64,000 bases of DNA from Mesorhizobium sp. Root102 (GCF_001425625.1 NZ_LMCP01000010.1:47632-111631), one strand, 5' to 3'; shown: positions 32,960-43,423, counted from the first letter of the stretch. Notes: generated by a model not told the origin, from the sequence alone. Program-made: numbers and translations.

Positions 32960-34129
32960 ATGCTCATGGAAACAGCTGTCGCGTCCGACCCGTTTGTCGC
33001 TTCGTTGCCGGTCTTCGCAAAGTTCGAAAGCGTTGCCGATATCGACAATTATCGGCCTCTCCCCGATGGCTGGGCGCTGGCCACCGCCGACATCGTCGGC
33101 TCGACCAAGGCGATCGAGGCGGGGCGCTATAAAACCGTCAATATGGCCGGCGCCAGCGTCATTTCGGCGCTCCTCAATGCGCTGGGCCGGCAAGATCTTC
33201 CCTATGTGTTCGGCGGCGACGGCGCACTCGTGGCGTTTCCCGGCTCAGCGTTGGAGATCGCCCGCAACGCGCTGGCTTCTGTCCAGAGATGGGTGGCGGA
33301 TGAACTGGATCTGACCTTGCGTGCGGCAATCGTGCCGATAAAGGACATAAGGGCGCAAGGCTTCGATGTTCGCGTGGCGAGGTTCCAGGCCTCCAAAGCG
33401 GCGTTCTATGCCATGTTCGCAGGCGGTGGCGGCAGTTGGGCGGAAGCCGAGATGAAAGCAGGGCGCTACCGCATCGATCCTGCGCCGGCCGGCGCGCGGC
33501 CGGATCTGACCGGCCTCTCCTGCCGCTGGAACCCAATCGATGCCCGGCACGGCGAAATCGTCTCGATCATAGCCATACCGGGGGCTTCGCGAGACTTGCG
33601 CGGTTTTCAGTTTCTGGCTTCCGACATCATCGCCCTTGCCGGTAGGCAGGAGCGCGATGGCCACCCGGTGCCGGTGGACGGGCCGGCCTACAGTCTGCTG
33701 CCCGCCGGCCTCGATGTCGAGGCGCGGGCCACGGCGCCGCCAGGGTGGCGGTGGCTGGCGAAGCTGTGGGTGATGTTCCTGATGACGCTTACGGCTGTCG
33801 CCGACAGATTTGGCTGGACGATCGGCCGTTTCGATCCGAAGGTCTACAAACGCGAGGTGGCCAGCAATTCGGATTTCCGGAAGTTCGACGACGGCTTGAA
33901 GATGACCATCGACGTTGACGCGGATGTCTTACAACGGATCGAGAACCGGCTGAAACAGGCGGAAGAGGCGGGAATTTGCAGCTATGGCCTGCACCGCCAG
34001 AAGTCGGCCTTGATGACCTGCCTTGTCATCTCGCCGCTGCAGCCCGATCACGTTCATTTCATCGATGGCGCCGATGGCGGCTATGCGATGGCTGCCGCCA
34101 GCCTGAAGGCGAAGGTGCCGGTCCAATGA
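32960..34129 (+). CDS. DUF3095 protein with nucleotide-cyclase-like N-terminal domain
   Basis: The 389-residue protein matches the DUF3095 family. Its N-terminal part resembles the palm domain of class III cyclases, with a metal-type aspartate in ATADIVGST near residue 37 and a second in YVFGGDGALVAFPG near residue 80. The region that normally carries the Asn/Arg transition-state pair is not recognisable (FYAMFAGGGGSWAEAEM instead). Activity as a cyclase is therefore unproven. A single hydrophobic stretch lies near residue 265 (LAKLWVMFLMTLTAVAD). ATGs at 32948, 32960 and 32966 are all in frame and none has a strong ribosome-binding site. It is followed by the UDP-sugar dehydrogenase gene after 110 bases. 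Confidence 0.8.
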   Translation: MLMETAVASDPFVASLPVFAKFESVADIDNYRPLPDGWALATADIVGSTKAIEAGRYKTVNMAGASVISALLNALGRQDLPYVFGGDGALVAFPGSALEIARNALASVQRWVADELDLTLRAAIVPIKDIRAQGFDVRVARFQASKAAFYAMFAGGGGSWAEAEMKAGRYRIDPAPAGARPDLTGLSCRWNPIDARHGEIVSIIAIPGASRDLRGFQFLASDIIALAGRQERDGHPVPVDGPAYSLLPAGLDVEARATAPPGWRWLAKLWVMFLMTLTAVADRFGWTIGRFDPKVYKREVASNSDFRKFDDGLKMTIDVDADVLQRIENRLKQAEEAGICSYGLHRQKSALMTCLVISPLQPDHVHFIDGADGGYAMAAASLKAKVPVQ

Positions 34130-34239
34130 CGGCTTGCGGAAATCGACTTTCCGCAATATGCCTCGGCCACGGTTCTTGGGACCAGGTGAGCCTCACCATG
34201 GAGCGGATAGTCTGTCCGAATTGACGGGAAAGCAGATTT

Positions 34240-35583
34240 TTGGACGCCTCACGATCGACATATGACCGTCTTTTGAACCGGATTTCGACGCGCGCCGCGC
34301 AAGTCGGCGTGATCGGATTGGGCTATGTCGGGTTGCCGCTGTCGGTTGCGATCGCACGCGCCGGCTTTCCGGTTTCCGGCTTCGACATCGAAGTCCAGAA
34401 GGTTGAGAGCCTGAACAACGGCCAATCCTACATCGAGGCAGTGACGTCGACGGCCCTTGCCGGCCATGTGGCGAGCGGACGATTCCGCGCCACCGCGGAT
34501 TTTGCCGAACTGGCCGTCTGCGATGTCATCATCATCTGCGTTCCGACGCCGCTGACGAAACACCGTGAGCCCGACCTCTCCTTTGTCAGGAACACGGCAG
34601 CCACCACCGCCAAGCACCTGCGTCTCGGCCAGCTGATCGTGCTGGAATCGACCACCTATCCTGGCACCACCGATGATGTGATCAAGCCCATACTGGAAGA
34701 AACCGGCTTGCAATCGACGGTAGACTTCTACCTCGGCTTCTCACCCGAACGCGAGGATCCCGGCAATCGCAGCTTTGAAGTCGCGACGATCCCCAAGGTC
34801 GTGGCAGGCGACGGCATCGAAGCAGCGACGCTCGTGCAGGCTTTCTACCAAAGCGTGGTCGAGACCGTCGTTCCGGTTTCCAGCACGGCGACCGCCGAGG
34901 CGGTCAAGCTGACCGAGAACATCTTCCGCTCGGTCAACATAGCCCTCGTCAACGAGTTGAAGGTCGTGCTCGGTGCGATGGGCATCGACATCTGGGAGGT
35001 GATCGAGGCGGCAAAGAGCAAGCCCTTCGGCTACATGCCTTTCTATCCTGGTCCCGGGCTTGGCGGGCACTGCGTTCCGATCGATCCCTTCTACCTGACG
35101 TGGAAGGCGCGCGAATACGAACTGCCGACCCGCTTCATAGAGCTGGCGGCAGAGATCAACACGGCGATGCCGCGTCATGTGGTCGATGAACTGGCGAAGG
35201 CGCTGGACCGGCGCTGCGGCAAGGCGCTCAGCCGCTCGCGCATTCTCATCATCGGGCTCGCCTATAAGAAGAATGTGCCCGACATCCGCGAAAGCCCCTC
35301 ATTGCGACTCATCGAACTCATCGAGGAGTGGGGCGGCAAGGCGGAATTCCACGATCCGCATGTCACCGAGATCCCGACCACGCGCGAGCATATGGCGATT
35401 AAGGGGCGTCGCTCGGTCGAATTGACCGAGGCGGCCTTGAAGGATTTCGATGCTGTCGTCGTGGCAACCGACCACGACGCGATCGACTATCAGGCGATCG
35501 CCGATCACGCTCCTCTGATCGTCGACACACGCAATGTTTTTGGCCGCCTCGGGCTGGCCCGAGAGACGGTGGTGAAGGCCTGA
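34240..35583 (+). CDS. Nucleotide-sugar dehydrogenase (UDP-N-acetylhexosamine/UDP-glucose 6-dehydrogenase type)
   Basis: The 447-residue protein has all three domains of the family. The N-terminal Rossmann motif is VGVIGLGYVGLPLSVAIARA, the central helix region ENIFRSVNIALVNELK, and the catalytic cysteine sits in YPGPGLGGHCVPIDP near residue 270. The C-terminal domain starts ILIIGLAYKKNVPDIRESP. The YVGLP and GGHCVPIDP forms are those of WecC/TviB-type UDP-N-acetylhexosamine dehydrogenases rather than of UDP-glucose dehydrogenase. It oxidises the C6 alcohol to a uronic acid with two NAD+. It starts at TTG 34240 after a GGGAAAG stretch. The product would feed the surface-glycan genes around it. 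No symbol is assigned because the substrate is uncertain. Confidence 0.9.
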   Translation: MDASRSTYDRLLNRISTRAAQVGVIGLGYVGLPLSVAIARAGFPVSGFDIEVQKVESLNNGQSYIEAVTSTALAGHVASGRFRATADFAELAVCDVIIICVPTPLTKHREPDLSFVRNTAATTAKHLRLGQLIVLESTTYPGTTDDVIKPILEETGLQSTVDFYLGFSPEREDPGNRSFEVATIPKVVAGDGIEAATLVQAFYQSVVETVVPVSSTATAEAVKLTENIFRSVNIALVNELKVVLGAMGIDIWEVIEAAKSKPFGYMPFYPGPGLGGHCVPIDPFYLTWKAREYELPTRFIELAAEINTAMPRHVVDELAKALDRRCGKALSRSRILIIGLAYKKNVPDIRESPSLRLIELIEEWGGKAEFHDPHVTEIPTTREHMAIKGRRSVELTEAALKDFDAVVVATDHDAIDYQAIADHAPLIVDTRNVFGRLGLARETVVKA

Positions 35584-35817
35584 CGGTGTCTGAGACGGCG
35601 AATTCTTTGCCCGATGTCAGGATCGGGATTGCACTCCACCGGCTGCCTCGCCACATAGCGTCCCAGGTGATAGATGCAATTTACGCCTGCTTCCTTCCTG
35701 CAAGGACAGTCATTCGGGAAATTCTTCGCCGGCTTTTGTCGCCGAAGCCGGCTTCACTGACTTCGATTGTGTGGCGGATCAAAGGAGATGGCTCGTCTTC
35801 GACGGGTTCGAGATAGC

Positions 35818-37152
35818 ATGAGCACAGCGCAAGCAGAAATTTCCACCATTCTCATGGATAAGGTTGCCGACTGGCTGACGCAATCGGCGCTGGCGGGCAA
35901 CGACCTGGAAACATTGGTAAAGGGCTTTTGTGAACGGCTGGCTGCTGCCGGCCTGCCGCTGAAGCGGGTGCATTTGAGTTTTTCGATGCTTCATCCGCTT
36001 TATGACGCGCTTGGCTTCACCTGGCTTCGCGGCCAGGGCCTGGAAGTGGAGGGCTTCCGCAGCGAGAACGGCGTTCATTCCGACAGATTCCTGACCAGCC
36101 CATACTACCATCTGCTCAGCAACAAGCTCGACCACCTGCGGCGACGGCTCGACCCGTCGGTGCGGTCGGAGTTTCCTGTTTTCGATGACCTCGGGCGTAT
36201 GGGCGTCACCGATTACATGGCTTTCGTGCATCCCTTCAACGGCGATACCAGTCAGGGCATGATGGGGTCCTGGTCGACCGACAGTGCTTCAGGCTTCAGC
36301 GACGGCATGATTTCGGCGCTATTGCGTATCCAGAACTATCTCGCTATCGCAACCAAGATGGCGGTGCTCACCAAGCTCGCCGACAACATGATGACCACTT
36401 ATCTTGGCGGCGACGCCGGCAGGCGCGTGCTGGATGGTCAGATCAAGCGCGGCGAGGGGGACACAATCCGGGCCGCACTGGTCATGGGCGATATGCGCGG
36501 ATCGACAAGGCTTGCCGAAACCTCCGGTCGCGAAATCTATATCGATACGCTGAACCAGTTTTTCGATGCCATTGCTGCACCTTTCAATCGCAAAGGCGGG
36601 CAGATTATGAGTTTCCTGGGTGATGGCTTCATTGCCGTCTACCCCTGCGAAAGGCATCGCTCGCAGTCCGAGATCGCCTGCCAGGCTGCTCTTGCGGCAG
36701 CGCACAAGGCCAGCGCGCGCATGATGGAGCTCAATCTGCGCAGAAAGGAGCAGGGGTTGGGCGACATAAAATTTGGTATTGGCCTGCATGTCGGCAATGT
36801 GATGTTCGGCAATGTCGGGCTTACCGACCGGCTGACATTCTCTGTCTTCGGCTCGGCTGTAAACGAGGTCCAGCGTCTCCAGACCCTGACCAAGAAATAT
36901 CCGCACAGCGTTCTCGCCAGCAAGGACTTCGCCAGCTATTGCGGCGCCAACAGCTGGCTGACGCTCGGCACGGAGGAACTGGCGGGTATCAAGCAGAAGC
37001 TGACGGTGCTTTCACCCGATCTGTCGGGTGCTCTCGCACTCGATGAAGACGCTGCGCCGATTCACGACCGGATATCGGACGCCGAGCAGGTCATGCTGCT
37101 TCATCGCGATGCCGCGCGGCTGTCGGCGAGCGACCGGAGGAAGCTCCAGTAA
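35818..37152 (+). CDS. Class III nucleotide cyclase with N-terminal sensor-like domain, altered substrate residues
   Basis: The 444-residue soluble protein has an N-terminal region (about 1-190) resembling the uncharacterised sensory part of many rhizobial cyclases (HPLYDALGFTWLRG). The cyclase domain covers about 215-385. The first metal aspartate is in VMGDMRGST and the second in FLGDGFIAVYP. The lysine usually found four residues before that GD is replaced (SFLGD). The usual GDxVN becomes GSAVNEVQRLQ, so the adenine-specifying aspartate is a serine while Asn and Arg remain. Substrate choice may thus differ from ATP. The ATG at 35818 is used. An ATG at 35788 directly abuts AAAGGAG. The 234 bases upstream hold no clear gene. 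Confidence 0.85.
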   Translation: MSTAQAEISTILMDKVADWLTQSALAGNDLETLVKGFCERLAAAGLPLKRVHLSFSMLHPLYDALGFTWLRGQGLEVEGFRSENGVHSDRFLTSPYYHLLSNKLDHLRRRLDPSVRSEFPVFDDLGRMGVTDYMAFVHPFNGDTSQGMMGSWSTDSASGFSDGMISALLRIQNYLAIATKMAVLTKLADNMMTTYLGGDAGRRVLDGQIKRGEGDTIRAALVMGDMRGSTRLAETSGREIYIDTLNQFFDAIAAPFNRKGGQIMSFLGDGFIAVYPCERHRSQSEIACQAALAAAHKASARMMELNLRRKEQGLGDIKFGIGLHVGNVMFGNVGLTDRLTFSVFGSAVNEVQRLQTLTKKYPHSVLASKDFASYCGANSWLTLGTEELAGIKQKLTVLSPDLSGALALDEDAAPIHDRISDAEQVMLLHRDAARLSASDRRKLQ

Positions 37153-37307
37153 CCGACACGATCCGTTCCGAACGCCTGTATGCAGTCCGGTCACCGGTTC
37201 CGTCGCGGAATTCGTTTCGAATCCAAGTTGCTCTGGGCTGGCAATGCGCTAGTCTTGCTTTTTGGGTCTGCCGCCCGGCAGACTGCCAGAGTGGGGCTGG
37301 TGTTAGA

Positions 37308-39203
37308 ATGAATTCGGGCGTCGATCTGCTGCGGATAGAGGATCTTGGCATCTCTTTTGCCATTATCGGGGGACCGTTGCATGCCGTCAGGCGTGCAAAT
37401 CTTCGCGTCCTTCCCGGCAAGGTTACCGCGCTGGTGGGCGAGTCCGGTTCCGGAAAATCGGTTCTCAGCCAGGCAGTAATGGGCATTTTGCCGAACACAG
37501 CCCATGTTCGCGGCCGTATCCTGTTTTCCGATCCAGAAAAGCCCGGCACCACGCAGGATATCCTGCAGATGCCGCGTGACGGAGCCGAAATCCGGGCATT
37601 GAGAGGCAGCCGCATCGGCAAGATCTTTCAGGAGCCGATGACATCGCTGTCGCCGCTGCACACGATCGGCAACCAGGTCAGCGAATCCCTGCAGATTCAT
37701 ACGCCCATGGCTCGGGCGGAGCGCAAGGCGCGGACCGAGGAAATGCTCGGTCTTGTCGGCTTTCCCAATCCCAAGCGCGCCTATGACATGTATCCCTTTG
37801 AACTTTCGGGAGGATTGCGGCAACGCGCCATGATCGCAATGGCGCTTATCTGCCGGCCTGCATTGTTGATCGCCGACGAGCCGACGACGGCGTTGGACGT
37901 CACCATCCAGGCGCAAATCCTGCAATTGCTGCGGGGGCTTCAGACCAAGCTGAACATGGCGATGCTGCTGATCACGCACGACCTCGGCGTGGTCGCCAAT
38001 GTCGCCGACGAGGTGGTGGTCATGTACCATGGCGAGATCATGGAAATGGGGCCCGTCGAGGCGATATTCCGCCGGCCGGGCCACCCTTACCTGAAGGGCC
38101 TGATGGCAGCCGTTCCGCATTTCGACCTGAAGCCTGGTGAAAGGCTAAAGGCGCTCCGCGAGGTGCCGGTGAATGTCGGGAACCTGCTCGGCAAGCAGAC
38201 TGCGCCGGTATCGAAGGGGCCGGACGACATCCTGCTGTCGGTGAGGGATCTGACAAAGACCTTCACCATCCGCAAGTCCGGATGGTTCAGCGGGGGGCAT
38301 CAAACCTCTGTTCGCGCCGTGGACGGCGTGAGCTTCGACATCAGGCGTGGTGAGTGTCTGGGTCTGGTCGGCGAAAGCGGCTGTGGCAAAACCACTGTCA
38401 GCAAGATACTCATGCGGGCCATCACCCCCAGCGGCGGTTCCGTGATCTTCAACGGCCGCGATGGACCGACCGACGTCCTGGGCGCCGAGGGAGACGCCCT
38501 GCGCATGCTGCGCGCGAAAATCCAGATGGTCTTCCAGGACCCGGTTTCGTCGCTTTCACCTCGCATGACGGTGGAGAACATCTTGAGCGAGCCGCTGGAG
38601 ATCCATCAACGTGGCAATGCCGCGTCCCGACTCGCCACGGTCAAGAGCCTGATGCAGGCAATCGGGCTCGATCCGCGCTTCATAAAGCGCTATCCGCACA
38701 GTTTCTCCGGCGGGCAACGTCAGCGTATCGGCATCGCGCGTGCGTTGGCGCTGGGGCCCGAACTCCTGATCTGCGACGAGCCGGTTTCGGCGCTCGATGT
38801 CTCTGTCCAGGCGCAGATCCTGAATCTTCTGAAGGACTTGCAGAAGGAACTGGGCCTGACCTACCTGTTCATATCCCACAATCTCGCGGTGGTGGACTAC
38901 ATGGCAGACCGCATCGCGGTGATGTGCGGCGGGCGTATCGTGGAGCTGGCGCCGCGCGAAATTCTGCTCAGGAAACCGATCCACCCCTACACGCGCTCGC
39001 TGGTCGCCGCAGTGCCTTTCCCCGATCTCGACAGGCCGATGGATTTCAAGACGCTGAAGCTCAGCGGCGCTTCCGACACCAGCGCATGGGGACCGCAATT
39101 CCGCGACGAGGGCGACGAGGATATGCTGTCGCCGCTCGATCTTGGCGGCGGCCACCTCGTGCTGGCCCGACGTTCGGCCGATGTCAGCGAGCTACGCCCT
39201 TGA
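37308..39203 (+). CDS. Peptide-type ABC importer, fused dual ATPase (DppDF/YejF-like)
   Basis: The 631-residue protein carries two complete nucleotide-binding domains. The first has Walker [10 protein letters not shown], signature [13 protein letters not shown] and Walker [13 protein letters not shown]. The second (from about residue 310) has Walker [10 protein letters not shown], signature [13 protein letters not shown] and Walker [13 protein letters not shown]. An oligopeptide-type linker follows each. Both sites look competent. The ATG at 37308 opens the conserved part. The stop overlaps the TTG start of the binding protein (TTGA), and two permease genes follow, so this is a complete importer operon at 37308-43277. 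The order ATPase first is unusual but coherent. Substrates could be peptides, oligosaccharides or other compounds taken by family 5 binding proteins. Confidence 0.93.
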   Translation: MNSGVDLLRIEDLGISFAIIGGPLHAVRRANLRVLPGKVTALVGESGSGKSVLSQAVMGILPNTAHVRGRILFSDPEKPGTTQDILQMPRDGAEIRALRGSRIGKIFQEPMTSLSPLHTIGNQVSESLQIHTPMARAERKARTEEMLGLVGFPNPKRAYDMYPFELSGGLRQRAMIAMALICRPALLIADEPTTALDVTIQAQILQLLRGLQTKLNMAMLLITHDLGVVANVADEVVVMYHGEIMEMGPVEAIFRRPGHPYLKGLMAAVPHFDLKPGERLKALREVPVNVGNLLGKQTAPVSKGPDDILLSVRDLTKTFTIRKSGWFSGGHQTSVRAVDGVSFDIRRGECLGLVGESGCGKTTVSKILMRAITPSGGSVIFNGRDGPTDVLGAEGDALRMLRAKIQMVFQDPVSSLSPRMTVENILSEPLEIHQRGNAASRLATVKSLMQAIGLDPRFIKRYPHSFSGGQRQRIGIARALALGPELLICDEPVSALDVSVQAQILNLLKDLQKELGLTYLFISHNLAVVDYMADRIAVMCGGRIVELAPREILLRKPIHPYTRSLVAAVPFPDLDRPMDFKTLKLSGASDTSAWGPQFRDEGDEDMLSPLDLGGGHLVLARRSADVSELRP

Positions 39204-41098
39204 TCAGCCGGCGCACCGTCCTTGGGCTCATGACTTCGGTGTTTCTGCCGGGCACGTTGCACGCAGGCGATCTGGAGCCGGAATTTCTTCAGCCGCGGCT
39301 GAAGGCACTGGCGCTGCCGGCACTCGCCGAACGCCTGCCCAAGAGCCCGCGCGTGGTGAATCTCGCCGCGATGGGCCGACAGCCCGGCCAGTATGGCGGC
39401 ACGCTGCGGACGATCATCGGCAGCCAAAAGGACATCCGGCTGATGACGATCTATGGGTATGCTCGCCTGGTCGGCTATGACGAAAAGCTTAACATGCACC
39501 CCGACATTCTCGAAGGTTTCGACGTAGCGGATGATCGCGTCTTCACCTTCAAGATACGGGAAGGGCACAAATGGTCTGACGGCAGCCTGCTGACGTCGGA
39601 GGATTTTCGCTATTGCTGGGAAGATGTCTGGCTAAACGAAGAGCTTTCGCAGGGCGGGCTCCCCCCGGTCCTGATGGCGGACGGCAAGCCGCCGCGCTTC
39701 GAGATCGTCGATCCGTTGACGGTCCGCTATAGTTGGGAGGCGCCAAATCCCGACTTCCTGCCCAAGCTCGCTGCCGCCTCGCCGCTATCGCTTGTTCTGC
39801 CGGCCGCCTATCTCAAGCAGTTCCACAAGAAATACCAGGATCCATTCCGGCTCGGAGGCCTAATGAAGGAGAACCGGGTCCAGAAATGGACGCTCCTGCA
39901 TATCCGCATGTCGCGGCAGTATCGCCCGGAGAACCCGGATCTGCCCACGCTTGATCCCTGGCAGAACCGGACCAAGCCGCCGGCCGAGCAGTTCATCTTC
40001 GAGCGAAACCCATTCTTTCATAGAATAGACGAGAATGGGCGGCAACTGCCCTATGTCGACCGGATTGTCATGAATGTCAGCTCGTCGGCGATCATTTCCG
40101 CCAAGACCGGTGCGGGCGAGAGCGACCTGCAATGCATGGGAATTGACTTTACCGACTACTCCTTCCTGAAGGATGCGGAGAAGCGCTACCCGGTGAAGAT
40201 TCATCTGTGGAAACGCACACAGGGTTCGCGGTTAGCGCTGCTGCCCAATCTGAATTGTGCCGACCAGGTGTGGCGTGGCCTTTTTCGTGACGTGCGCGTG
40301 CGCCGCGCACTTTCGCTCGCTGTGGACAGGCGCGAGATCAACATGGCCGTGTTCTACGGATTGGCCCAGGAAAGTGCCGATACGGTCCTGCCGGAGAGCC
40401 CGCTCTACCGGCCGGAATTCGCGAAAGCCTGGGTGACCCATGATCCCGACCAGGCCAATGCCCTGCTCGACGAGGTCGGGCTTCAGGCGCGTGACGATGA
40501 CGGCCTGCGGATCCTTGCCGATGGACGCCCGGCGCAGATCATCGTGGAAACGGCCGGCGAAAGCACGCTGGAAACCGACGCGCTCGAACTCATCACCGAT
40601 CACTGGCGCAAGATCGGCGTCGCCCTGTTCATCCGGACTTCGCAGCGCGACATCTTCCGCAGCCGCGCGCTTGGTGGCCAGATCATGATGTCGATGTGGT
40701 CGGGCATCGACAATGGCGTGCCGACCGCCGACATGAACCCGAGCCAGTTGGCCCCCACCATCGACGATCAGCTGCAATGGCCGCTCTGGGGTGCTCACTA
40801 CCTGTCTCATGGCAAGATGGGTGAGGCGCCCGATCTTCCTGAAGTGGTCGAGTTGATGGCTTTGCTCAAACGCTGGAACGCATCGACCGAAGCGACGGAG
40901 CGCGCCGAAATCTGGAATTCGATGCTGTCGATCTACACCGATCAGGTGTTTTCCATCGGCACGGTGAACGGAACGTATCAGCCGGTTCTGGCGTCCTCGC
41001 GGCTGCGCAATCTGCCTGACAAGGCGCTCTACGGCTTCGACCCGACTGCCTATTTCGGTGTCTACATGCCGGATACATTCTGGCTTGGAGAGTCCTGA
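39200..41098 (+). CDS. ABC transporter family 5 substrate-binding protein, Tat-type signal
   Basis: The 632-residue protein starts at TTG 39200, overlapping the ATPase stop. It begins [21 protein letters not shown], a signal peptide with a twin-arginine SRRTVLG motif. The mature part is a large SBP family 5 protein (FTFKIREGHKWSDGSLLTSEDFRY is cut here: WSDGSLLTSEDF is the key segment). RRALSLAVDRREIN near residue 375 is the other family signature. At over 600 residues it belongs to the long YejA/oligosaccharide-type branch. The frame is open much further upstream, but that is out-of-frame overlap with the ATPase gene. It delivers the ligand to the permeases encoded next. Confidence 0.92.
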   Translation: MISRRTVLGLMTSVFLPGTLHAGDLEPEFLQPRLKALALPALAERLPKSPRVVNLAAMGRQPGQYGGTLRTIIGSQKDIRLMTIYGYARLVGYDEKLNMHPDILEGFDVADDRVFTFKIREGHKWSDGSLLTSEDFRYCWEDVWLNEELSQGGLPPVLMADGKPPRFEIVDPLTVRYSWEAPNPDFLPKLAAASPLSLVLPAAYLKQFHKKYQDPFRLGGLMKENRVQKWTLLHIRMSRQYRPENPDLPTLDPWQNRTKPPAEQFIFERNPFFHRIDENGRQLPYVDRIVMNVSSSAIISAKTGAGESDLQCMGIDFTDYSFLKDAEKRYPVKIHLWKRTQGSRLALLPNLNCADQVWRGLFRDVRVRRALSLAVDRREINMAVFYGLAQESADTVLPESPLYRPEFAKAWVTHDPDQANALLDEVGLQARDDDGLRILADGRPAQIIVETAGESTLETDALELITDHWRKIGVALFIRTSQRDIFRSRALGGQIMMSMWSGIDNGVPTADMNPSQLAPTIDDQLQWPLWGAHYLSHGKMGEAPDLPEVVELMALLKRWNASTEATERAEIWNSMLSIYTDQVFSIGTVNGTYQPVLASSRLRNLPDKALYGFDPTAYFGVYMPDTFWLGES

Positions 41099-41100
41099 GC

Positions 41101-42099
41101 GTGCTTCGATATATCGTCTGGCGCATTACCGTGATGGTTCCAACGCTGCTGGTCATATCAGCGCTGGTGTTCACGATCATCGAACTTCCCCCCGGCGACT
41201 ATTTCGACAGTTATGTCGCCGAGCTTCGGGCTCAGGGCGAAGGGGTGGATTCCGATCGCATCGAGATGATGCGCAAGGAATATGGTTTCGACAAGCCGCC
41301 GATCATTCGCTACTTCTACTGGGTCGGCGGGATGCTGCACGGCGATTTCGGCTATTCCTTCGAATATGAGCTGCCGGTTCGCGACGTCGTCGGGGACCGA
41401 ATGTGGCTAACCGTGCTGGTTTCCTTCGTCACGATCATCTTCACCTGGCTCATCGCCTTTCCGATCGGCATGTACTCCGCGACGCATCAATACAGTTGGG
41501 GCGATTACGGCCTGACTTTCTTAGGCCTCCTGGGCCTTGCCATTCCGAACTTCATGCTGGCGCTGATCCTCATGTATTTCGCCAACATCTGGTTCGGCAC
41601 GTCCATCGGCCATCTCATGGACCCGCAATATCTCAGTGAGCCGATGAGCTGGGCCAAGGCGAAGTCGATCCTCGCCCATCTCTGGATCCCGGTCTTGATC
41701 ATCGGCACCGGGGGCACGGCAAGCATGATCCGGCGGCTGCGCGCCAATCTGCTCGATGAGCTGCACAAGCAATATGTGGTGACCGCGCGCGCCAAAGGCC
41801 TTCATCCATTCAAGACGCTGGTCAAATATCCGCTGCGCATGGCGCTCAATTTCTTTATTTCCGACATCGGCTCCATCCTGCCGGCCATCATCTCCGGCGC
41901 CGAAATCACGGCGATCGTGCTGTCTTTGGAAACGACCGGGCCGATGCTGATCACGGCGTTGCAGAGCCAGGACATGTATCTGGCGGGGTCGTTCCTGATG
42001 TTCCTCGCCTTCCTGACAGTCATTGGTGTCCTGATTTCCGACCTGGCGCTGGCGGTGCTTGATCCACGAATTCGTTTGCAGGGCGGCAGCACCAAATGA
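41101..42099 (+). CDS. ABC transporter permease (DppB/YejB-like)
   Basis: The 332-residue membrane protein has the N-terminal helix ITVMVPTLLVISALVFTII and five further hydrophobic segments. The coupling motif lies near residue 225 (VVTARAKGLHPFKTLVKYPL). The start is GTG 41101, two bases after the binding-protein stop, with GGAGAG upstream. Its stop overlaps the next permease start by four bases. It forms one half of the transmembrane pore of the importer. Confidence 0.93.
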   Translation: MLRYIVWRITVMVPTLLVISALVFTIIELPPGDYFDSYVAELRAQGEGVDSDRIEMMRKEYGFDKPPIIRYFYWVGGMLHGDFGYSFEYELPVRDVVGDRMWLTVLVSFVTIIFTWLIAFPIGMYSATHQYSWGDYGLTFLGLLGLAIPNFMLALILMYFANIWFGTSIGHLMDPQYLSEPMSWAKAKSILAHLWIPVLIIGTGGTASMIRRLRANLLDELHKQYVVTARAKGLHPFKTLVKYPLRMALNFFISDIGSILPAIISGAEITAIVLSLETTGPMLITALQSQDMYLAGSFLMFLAFLTVIGVLISDLALAVLDPRIRLQGGSTK

Positions 42100-43277
42100 T
42101 GACGGATTCGCCGCTCCCCGCTCCAGGTGCTCCACTAGAACACTACATTTCCAGCGCGCCCTTTGACCTGCAGTCGGTCGAGGCGATGACGGTGGAGCAG
42201 TCGAAGGTCTTTCAGGCGTCGCAGTTGCGGCTGATGTGGTGGAAATTCCGCATGCACCGGCTTGCCCTTGTATCCGGCATATTCCTGGTAGTGCTTTATT
42301 CCGGGATACTGATCTGCGAGTTCCTGGCGCCCTACAATCTGCACACGCGCAACATGGACTACATCTATTCGCCGCCGCAGCAGGTGCACCTGTTCCACAA
42401 CGGCGAGTTCGTCGGGCCGTTCGTCTATGGCCGCCAGATGACGCTGGACATGGACACGCTCAAGCGGAACTACATCGACAACCAGGACGATGTTCAGCGG
42501 CTCCGTTTCTTCTGCAAGGGCGACAGTTACCGGTTCTGGGGCCTGATCGAAGGTGACAGGCATTTTGTCTGCCCTGCCGAAAACGGCCAGCTCTTTCTGG
42601 CCGGCACCGACAGGCTGGGGCGCGACGTGCTCTCGCGCATGATCTATGGCGCACGCATTTCACTGACAATCGGCCTCGTCGGCATCAGTTTCAGCTTCCT
42701 GCTCGGCATCGTCATCGGCGGACTGGCCGGTTATCACGGCGGTATCTTCGACCTGATCGTTCAACGAATAATCGAAGTTCTGCAATCGATTCCCAGCATT
42801 CCGCTATGGCTGGCCCTGGCGGCGATCATGCCGATAACCTGGAGTCCGATTCTGATCTATTTCGGCATCACCGTCATCCTCGGAGTGCTCGACTGGACCG
42901 GACTGGCGCGGGCCGTGCGTTCGAAGCTTCTGGCCTTGCGCGAGGAGGATTACGTTCTGGCCGCGCAGTTAATGGGCGCCGGGAGCAGCCGCATCATCGG
43001 GCGGCACCTCATTCCCGGCTTCATGTCGCATCTAATCGCGACGGCGACGCTCTCCATTCCCGGCATGATCCTGGGCGAGACGGCGCTGAGCTTCCTCGGG
43101 CTCGGGCTGAGGGCGCCGATAACCAGCTGGGGCATCCTGCTCACCGAGGCGCGTAGCGTCAACGTGATCGCATTCTATCCATGGCTGCTTTTGCCGATGC
43201 TCCCTGTCATTCTCGTCATCATGGCGTTCAACTTCCTCGGCGACGGCTTGCGGGACGCCGCAGACCCCTACAAGTGA
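42096..43277 (+). CDS. ABC transporter permease (DppC/YejE-like)
   Basis: The 393-residue protein has an N-terminal hydrophobic helix (ALVSGIFLVVLYSGILICEF). A long periplasmic insert of about 100 residues (about 85-165) carries FLAGTDRLGRDVLSRMIYGA at its end, a YejE-type feature. Five more membrane helices follow, with the coupling loop EEDYVLAAQLMGAGSSRIIG near residue 285. The ATG at 42096 overlaps the previous stop. It completes the importer. The 146 bases after it show no terminator that I can recognise. Confidence 0.93.
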   Translation: MMTDSPLPAPGAPLEHYISSAPFDLQSVEAMTVEQSKVFQASQLRLMWWKFRMHRLALVSGIFLVVLYSGILICEFLAPYNLHTRNMDYIYSPPQQVHLFHNGEFVGPFVYGRQMTLDMDTLKRNYIDNQDDVQRLRFFCKGDSYRFWGLIEGDRHFVCPAENGQLFLAGTDRLGRDVLSRMIYGARISLTIGLVGISFSFLLGIVIGGLAGYHGGIFDLIVQRIIEVLQSIPSIPLWLALAAIMPITWSPILIYFGITVILGVLDWTGLARAVRSKLLALREEDYVLAAQLMGAGSSRIIGRHLIPGFMSHLIATATLSIPGMILGETALSFLGLGLRAPITSWGILLTEARSVNVIAFYPWLLLPMLPVILVIMAFNFLGDGLRDAADPYK

Positions 43278-43423
43278 GATCGCTGTTCCGCCGCGCGCCG
43301 TGCCGCCGTGCTCATCGGCTGCCGGTTCGATTATCGCAGTGTTCATTGTTCGCCTCTATACGCGGCAAGACTTTCGATCGGGGTCGGGGCATCGCCGACT
43401 GGGTTCAGGACGAATAATCGCAT

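Noticed and set aside
35586..35816. 76-codon frame directly after the nucleotide-sugar dehydrogenase
   Set aside because: GTG start without support, no recognisable family, and it ends in the leader of the next cyclase. It could be real but I cannot support it.
38354..39199. Long upstream part of the frame containing the family 5 binding protein
   Set aside because: It is out-of-frame overlap with the dual ATPase gene. The signal peptide starts at 39200.
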